Source of the DNA: CAYYJS01 sp964472315
GTDB lineage: Bacteria > Verrucomicrobiota > Kiritimatiellia > UBA8416
Length of the DNA: 26,666 nt
Assembly: GCA_964472315.1 (NCBI GenBank)
Contig: CAYYJS010000048.1
Coordinates: forward strand, 1 to 26,666
Direction: 5' to 3'
Every line of letters begins with the position of its first letter. Within the stretch, counting starts at the first letter, position 1. The notes under the pieces were generated by a model. That model saw only the letters and a list, made by a program, of their open reading frames with translations, searched no databases and was not told the origin of the DNA. Shown here piece after piece: positions 24,409 to 26,666 of this stretch. The position numbers and the translations under genes were made by a program.

Positions 24409-25842
24409 CTATCCCTTGATGCAACCGATCGGTACCAGCCGCGCGACACGTCGGGCGATGCCAGCGCGTTCGCAGGCATCCACCACCTGGCTGACGTTCT
24501 TGTAGGCTTCCGGCATCTCCTCCGCCAGCGTGCGGCGGTCTTCCGCCATGACCTCGATGCCGCGACGGCGGAGCTCCTCGGCGATGTTGCGGCCGCGGGC
24601 GGACTTCAGCGCCGCATGGCGGCTCATGGCCCTGCCGGCCCCGTGACAGGCGCTGCCGAACGTGACTTCCATCGCCCGCGCCGTTCCGACGAGCACATAC
24701 GAGCACCGCCCCATATCGCCGGGCACGAGCACCGGCTGCCCGATCGCCGCATACGCCGCGGGCACATCCGGATGCCCCGGCCCGAACGCCCGTGTGGCGC
24801 CCTTGCGGTGCACACAGAGCAGAGCGCGCTCGCCATCGACGACATGGTGCTCCAGTTTGGCGATGTTGTGCGCCACTTCGTAGACGGTCCGCACATGCAC
24901 GGTCGCGCCGAACACCTGGCGCACACAGCGCCGTACACCATCGGCAATAAGCTGTCGGTTGGCGAAGGCGAAATTGACCGCGCACCGCATGGCGCCCAGA
25001 TACGCCTGCCCTTCCGGCGATCCGATCGGCGCGCAAGCCAGTTGCCGGTCCGGCGGCGCGATGCCGTACTTGGCCGCGACCCGCTCCATGACCGCAAGAT
25101 AATCGTCGCACACCTGGTGCCCGAAGCCGCGCGATCCGCAATGGATGCTGACCGTCACCTGCCCGACGGCGAGTCCCATCACGCCCGCGGCCGGCGCATC
25201 GTAGATCTCGTCGACGATGGCGAGTTCGAGAAAATGGTTTCCCGAACCGAGCGTGCCGAGTTGCGCCTGTCCCCGCTCCCAGGCATGCGGCGACACGTGG
25301 CGCGGCTCGGCGCCGGACATGCAGCCCTGCTCCTCGATTGCCGCGAGGTCGGCATCCTCACCCGCCCCCCGCGCCACGGCCCAGCCGGCGCCGCGCTTGG
25401 CGACACGCTGAAGTTCAGGCAACGTGGTGCTCTTCTCGACGGCCGCGCCGACACCCGCCGGCACCGTTTGGTACAGCGCCGTCAACAGCTCGTGCAGACG
25501 CGGGCCCAGATCGTTGCGCGTCAACGACACCGCCATCAGGCGAACGCCGCAGTTTATGTCATACCCCACCCCACCTGGCGAAACGACGCCATCGCGGATG
25601 TCGAACGCGGCGACGCCGCCGATCGGAAAGCCGTATCCCCAATGCATGTCGGGCATGGCCATGGATGCCGTCCGAATGCCCGGCAGACACGCCACATTCA
25701 CCGCCTGCGCGGGCGCCTTGTCCGCAAAGGCACGGGCCAGCAGCGTCTCGCTGGCGATCAGACGCACCGGCACGAGCATGTTGCCAGACTTCGGGATTTC
25801 CCAAACGCAATCGGATATGCGGGTGACGTTCTCGGCATTCAC
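24409..25842 (-). CDS. rtcB: tRNA-splicing/RNA-repair ligase RtcB
   Basis: The 477-residue enzyme joins RNA 2',3'-cyclic-phosphate or 3'-phosphate ends to 5'-OH ends using GTP and Mn. GGVGYDINCGVR places D95 and C98 exactly as in the Pyrococcus horikoshii enzyme; LGSGNHFLE and IHCGSRGFGHQV supply metal-binding His, SACHGAGRAMSRHAAL carries the His that is guanylylated, and the protein ends in PIGCIKG as expected. It begins with GTG 25842, preceded by GGAGGG at five to six bases; the open frame continues upstream to 25971 through non-homologous sequence and was rejected. No archease gene is adjacent. The gene is isolated, with repeat-rich DNA on both sides. Confidence 0.95.
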   Translation of the reverse strand: MNAENVTRISDCVWEIPKSGNMLVPVRLIASETLLARAFADKAPAQAVNVACLPGIRTASMAMPDMHWGYGFPIGGVAAFDIRDGVVSPGGVGYDINCGVRLMAVSLTRNDLGPRLHELLTALYQTVPAGVGAAVEKSTTLPELQRVAKRGAGWAVARGAGEDADLAAIEEQGCMSGAEPRHVSPHAWERGQAQLGTLGSGNHFLELAIVDEIYDAPAAGVMGLAVGQVTVSIHCGSRGFGHQVCDDYLAVMERVAAKYGIAPPDRQLACAPIGSPEGQAYLGAMRCAVNFAFANRQLIADGVRRCVRQVFGATVHVRTVYEVAHNIAKLEHHVVDGERALLCVHRKGATRAFGPGHPDVPAAYAAIGQPVLVPGDMGRCSYVLVGTARAMEVTFGSACHGAGRAMSRHAALKSARGRNIAEELRRRGIEVMAEDRRTLAEEMPEAYKNVSQVVDACERAGIARRVARLVPIGCIKG

Positions 25843-25917
25843 GCGTTCCCTCCAACACGCTGCAAGCCTAGGCAAGCACGTCAGGCGATGCAACCGCAAT
25901 GTCCAGAACGTTAAGCG

Positions 25918-26083
25918 TTCCGTGTTCGCTGTTGGGTGTTGCGCTCGGCGACACGGGACATGAACATCCAACAGCGATCAAGGAACGCCGAACACCGAAC
26001 GAAAGACGGAGACATAGCGCTCATTCCATGGCTGTGTCCAATGACGATGTGCCAATGACCATTGACCAATGCCTCCCTTCAGG
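25918..26083. repeat. Interspersed repeat, copy A
   Basis: Bases 25928-25996 match 26417-26485 at 68 of 69 positions, and 26030-26083 match 26613-26666 exactly. Within the repeat CTGTTGGGTGTT pairs with AACATCCAACAG, giving a stem-loop, and the 3' part contains the near-palindromic CCAATGACCATTGACCAATG. The segment lies 76 bases upstream of the rtcB start and may contain or displace its promoter; no convincing promoter for rtcB was found. Confidence 0.8.
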
Positions 26084-26100
26084 CTGCCGTGCCTATTGTA

Positions 26101-26170
26101 CGTAGTTCAGCCTTCAGGCTGCGCGGTGGATGAGTCTACGCGCGGGGGACACGCTGAAGCGTGAACTACG
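26101..26170. repeat. Inverted repeat with CTTCAGGCTG motifs
   Basis: CGTAGTTCA at 26101-26109 is the exact inverse of TGAACTACG at 26162-26170. GCCTTCAGGC and GCTGAAGC continue the pairing inside. CTTCAGGCTG also occurs just outside at 26078-26087, so this module abuts copy A of the larger repeat. Confidence 0.65.
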
Positions 26171-26205
26171 AACGAGGAAGAGGATCGGCCGACAATGGCG
26201 GCCTG

Positions 26206-26230
26206 CCTGTGCGTGCCGCACGCAGACAGG
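26206..26230. repeat. Short hairpin
   Basis: CCTGTGCGTGC (26206-26216) pairs with GCACGCAGACAGG (26218-26230), an 11-bp stem with a two-base bulge and almost no loop. It is a separate module between the inverted repeat at 26101-26170 and the tandem array that follows. Confidence 0.55.
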
Positions 26231-26270
26231 CGACGACAACGGTGGACGAGGGGTGGAGGGGAGCGGGGAA

Positions 26271-26369
26271 GTGAGACCGGTTAAGGGTAGGCGAGTAAGG
26301 GTGTCTAAGTGAGAGCGGTTAAGGGTTCTTAAACCCAATCTCAAACCCCTTCTCAGACGGGACACTTAC
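26271..26369. repeat. Short direct repeats followed by their fold-back
   Basis: A 17-base unit at 26271-26287 recurs at 26309-26325 with one mismatch (GTGAGAxCGGTTAAGGG). The array then folds back: GGGTT/AACCC at 26323-26336, TGAGA (26310-26314) with TCTCA (26351-26355), and GTAAG (26295-26299) with CTTAC (26365-26369). The plan, tandem units then inverted degenerate copies, is the same as in the element at 23845-24369. Confidence 0.55.
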
Positions 26370-26406
26370 TCCACCAGCTACTCTCTCATTCCTTGGATAT
26401 TGGACA

Positions 26407-26666
26407 TTCCGTGTTGGCTGTTGGGTGTTCCGCTCGGCGACACGGGACATGAACATCCAACAGCGATCAAGGAACGCCGAACACCCAACAGGACGCGAAC
26501 ATGTCGCCAATTCCATGGCTGTTGGGTGTTTCCTCCCGGCGACAGAACATCCAACAGCGATCAAGGAACGCCGAACACCCAACAAAGGACGCGAACATGT
26601 CGCCAATTCCTTGGCTGTGTCCAATGACGATGTGCCAATGACCATTGACCAATGCCTCCCTTCAGG
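26407..26666. repeat. Interspersed repeat, copy B, with internal duplication
   Basis: This copy has the same ends as copy A but contains an internal duplication: a unit starting GTTGGGTGTT begins at 26420 and again at 26521 (101-base period; second unit 96 bases with a small deletion). TGTTGGGTGTTC at 26419-26430 can pair with either GAACATCCAACAG (26451-26463, one mismatch) or GAACACCCAACA (26479-26490, perfect), so two exclusive stems are possible. The repeat runs to the window edge and may continue. Confidence 0.8.

Noticed and set aside
24135..24419. 94-codon plus-strand frame inside the fold-back element
   Set aside because: It is made of translated inverted tandem repeats and a C run, with no ribosome site or homology.
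24385..25914. A 509-codon open frame on the plus strand over rtcB
   Set aside because: Antisense shadow; RtcB catalytic motifs are on the minus strand.
25843..25971. Longer N-terminus for RtcB
   Set aside because: The extension is not RtcB-like, runs into the repeat, and GTG 25842 has a strong ribosome site and gives D95/C98 numbering as in known enzymes.
25918..26666. Possible CRISPR or retron/DGR locus
   Set aside because: Repeats are long, few, unevenly spaced and palindromic; there is no reverse transcriptase, cas gene or variable-repeat gene.

Overview
The window looks like a chromosomal stretch of a GC-rich, Gram-negative, free-living bacterium. Gram-negative character is inferred from a signal-peptide protein that resembles an outer-membrane beta-barrel and ends in Phe (21524-22162). 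The gene content (large glycan-precursor and sulfate-activation operon, DUF1893 protein, RtcB) and the fold-back intergenic repeats suggest a member of the PVC group such as Kiritimatiellota, Lentisphaerota or Planctomycetota. That placement is inference from gene style; no rRNA or other marker is present. Coding density is high over 132-23683 and then drops, with two long non-coding stretches (23684-24408 and 25843-26666) that are packed with repeats.

Layout. 132-3464: a methyltransferase and a dolichol-phosphate-mannose-synthase-like GT2 overlap by ATGA and face a GT-C-type polytopic membrane protein. 3661-4152: an FHA protein with one C-terminal membrane anchor. 4154-5143 (minus): a PP-loop/ThiI-like tRNA-thiolation candidate with a CxxxCxxC motif. 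5248-6012: a spermidine-synthase-like methyltransferase fold.

6088-15627 is the centrepiece: eight co-directional genes with gaps from overlap to about 35 bases. In order they are a UDP-HexNAc 6-dehydrogenase, a VanZ-like membrane protein, a UDP-glucuronate 4-epimerase, a GHMP-sugar-kinase/GalU-type nucleotidyltransferase fusion, UDP-GlcNAc 2-epimerase, APS kinase (cysC), ATP sulfurylase small subunit (cysD) and ATP sulfurylase GTPase fused to a second APS kinase (cysNC). Together they would make UDP-HexNAc-uronates, UDP-uronic acids and the sulfuryl donor PAPS. No sulfite-forming reductase is in the window. The simplest reading is precursor supply for a sulfated, uronic-acid-rich surface glycan.

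15691-18188: a two-TM small protein followed by a hybrid histidine kinase (PAS-PAS-HisKA-HATPase-REC). 18298-20988: aconitase A. 21029-22162: a DUF1893 protein divergent from the putative outer-membrane protein. 22177-23683 (minus): a cupin gene and an iron-type alcohol dehydrogenase, probably one operon. 24409-25842 (minus): RtcB RNA ligase, alone, with repeat-filled DNA on both sides.

The most unusual items are the kinase-nucleotidyltransferase fusion, the second and diverged APS kinase domain, a roughly 525-base nested fold-back element at 23845-24369, and a second family of nested inverted/direct repeats filling 25918-26666.
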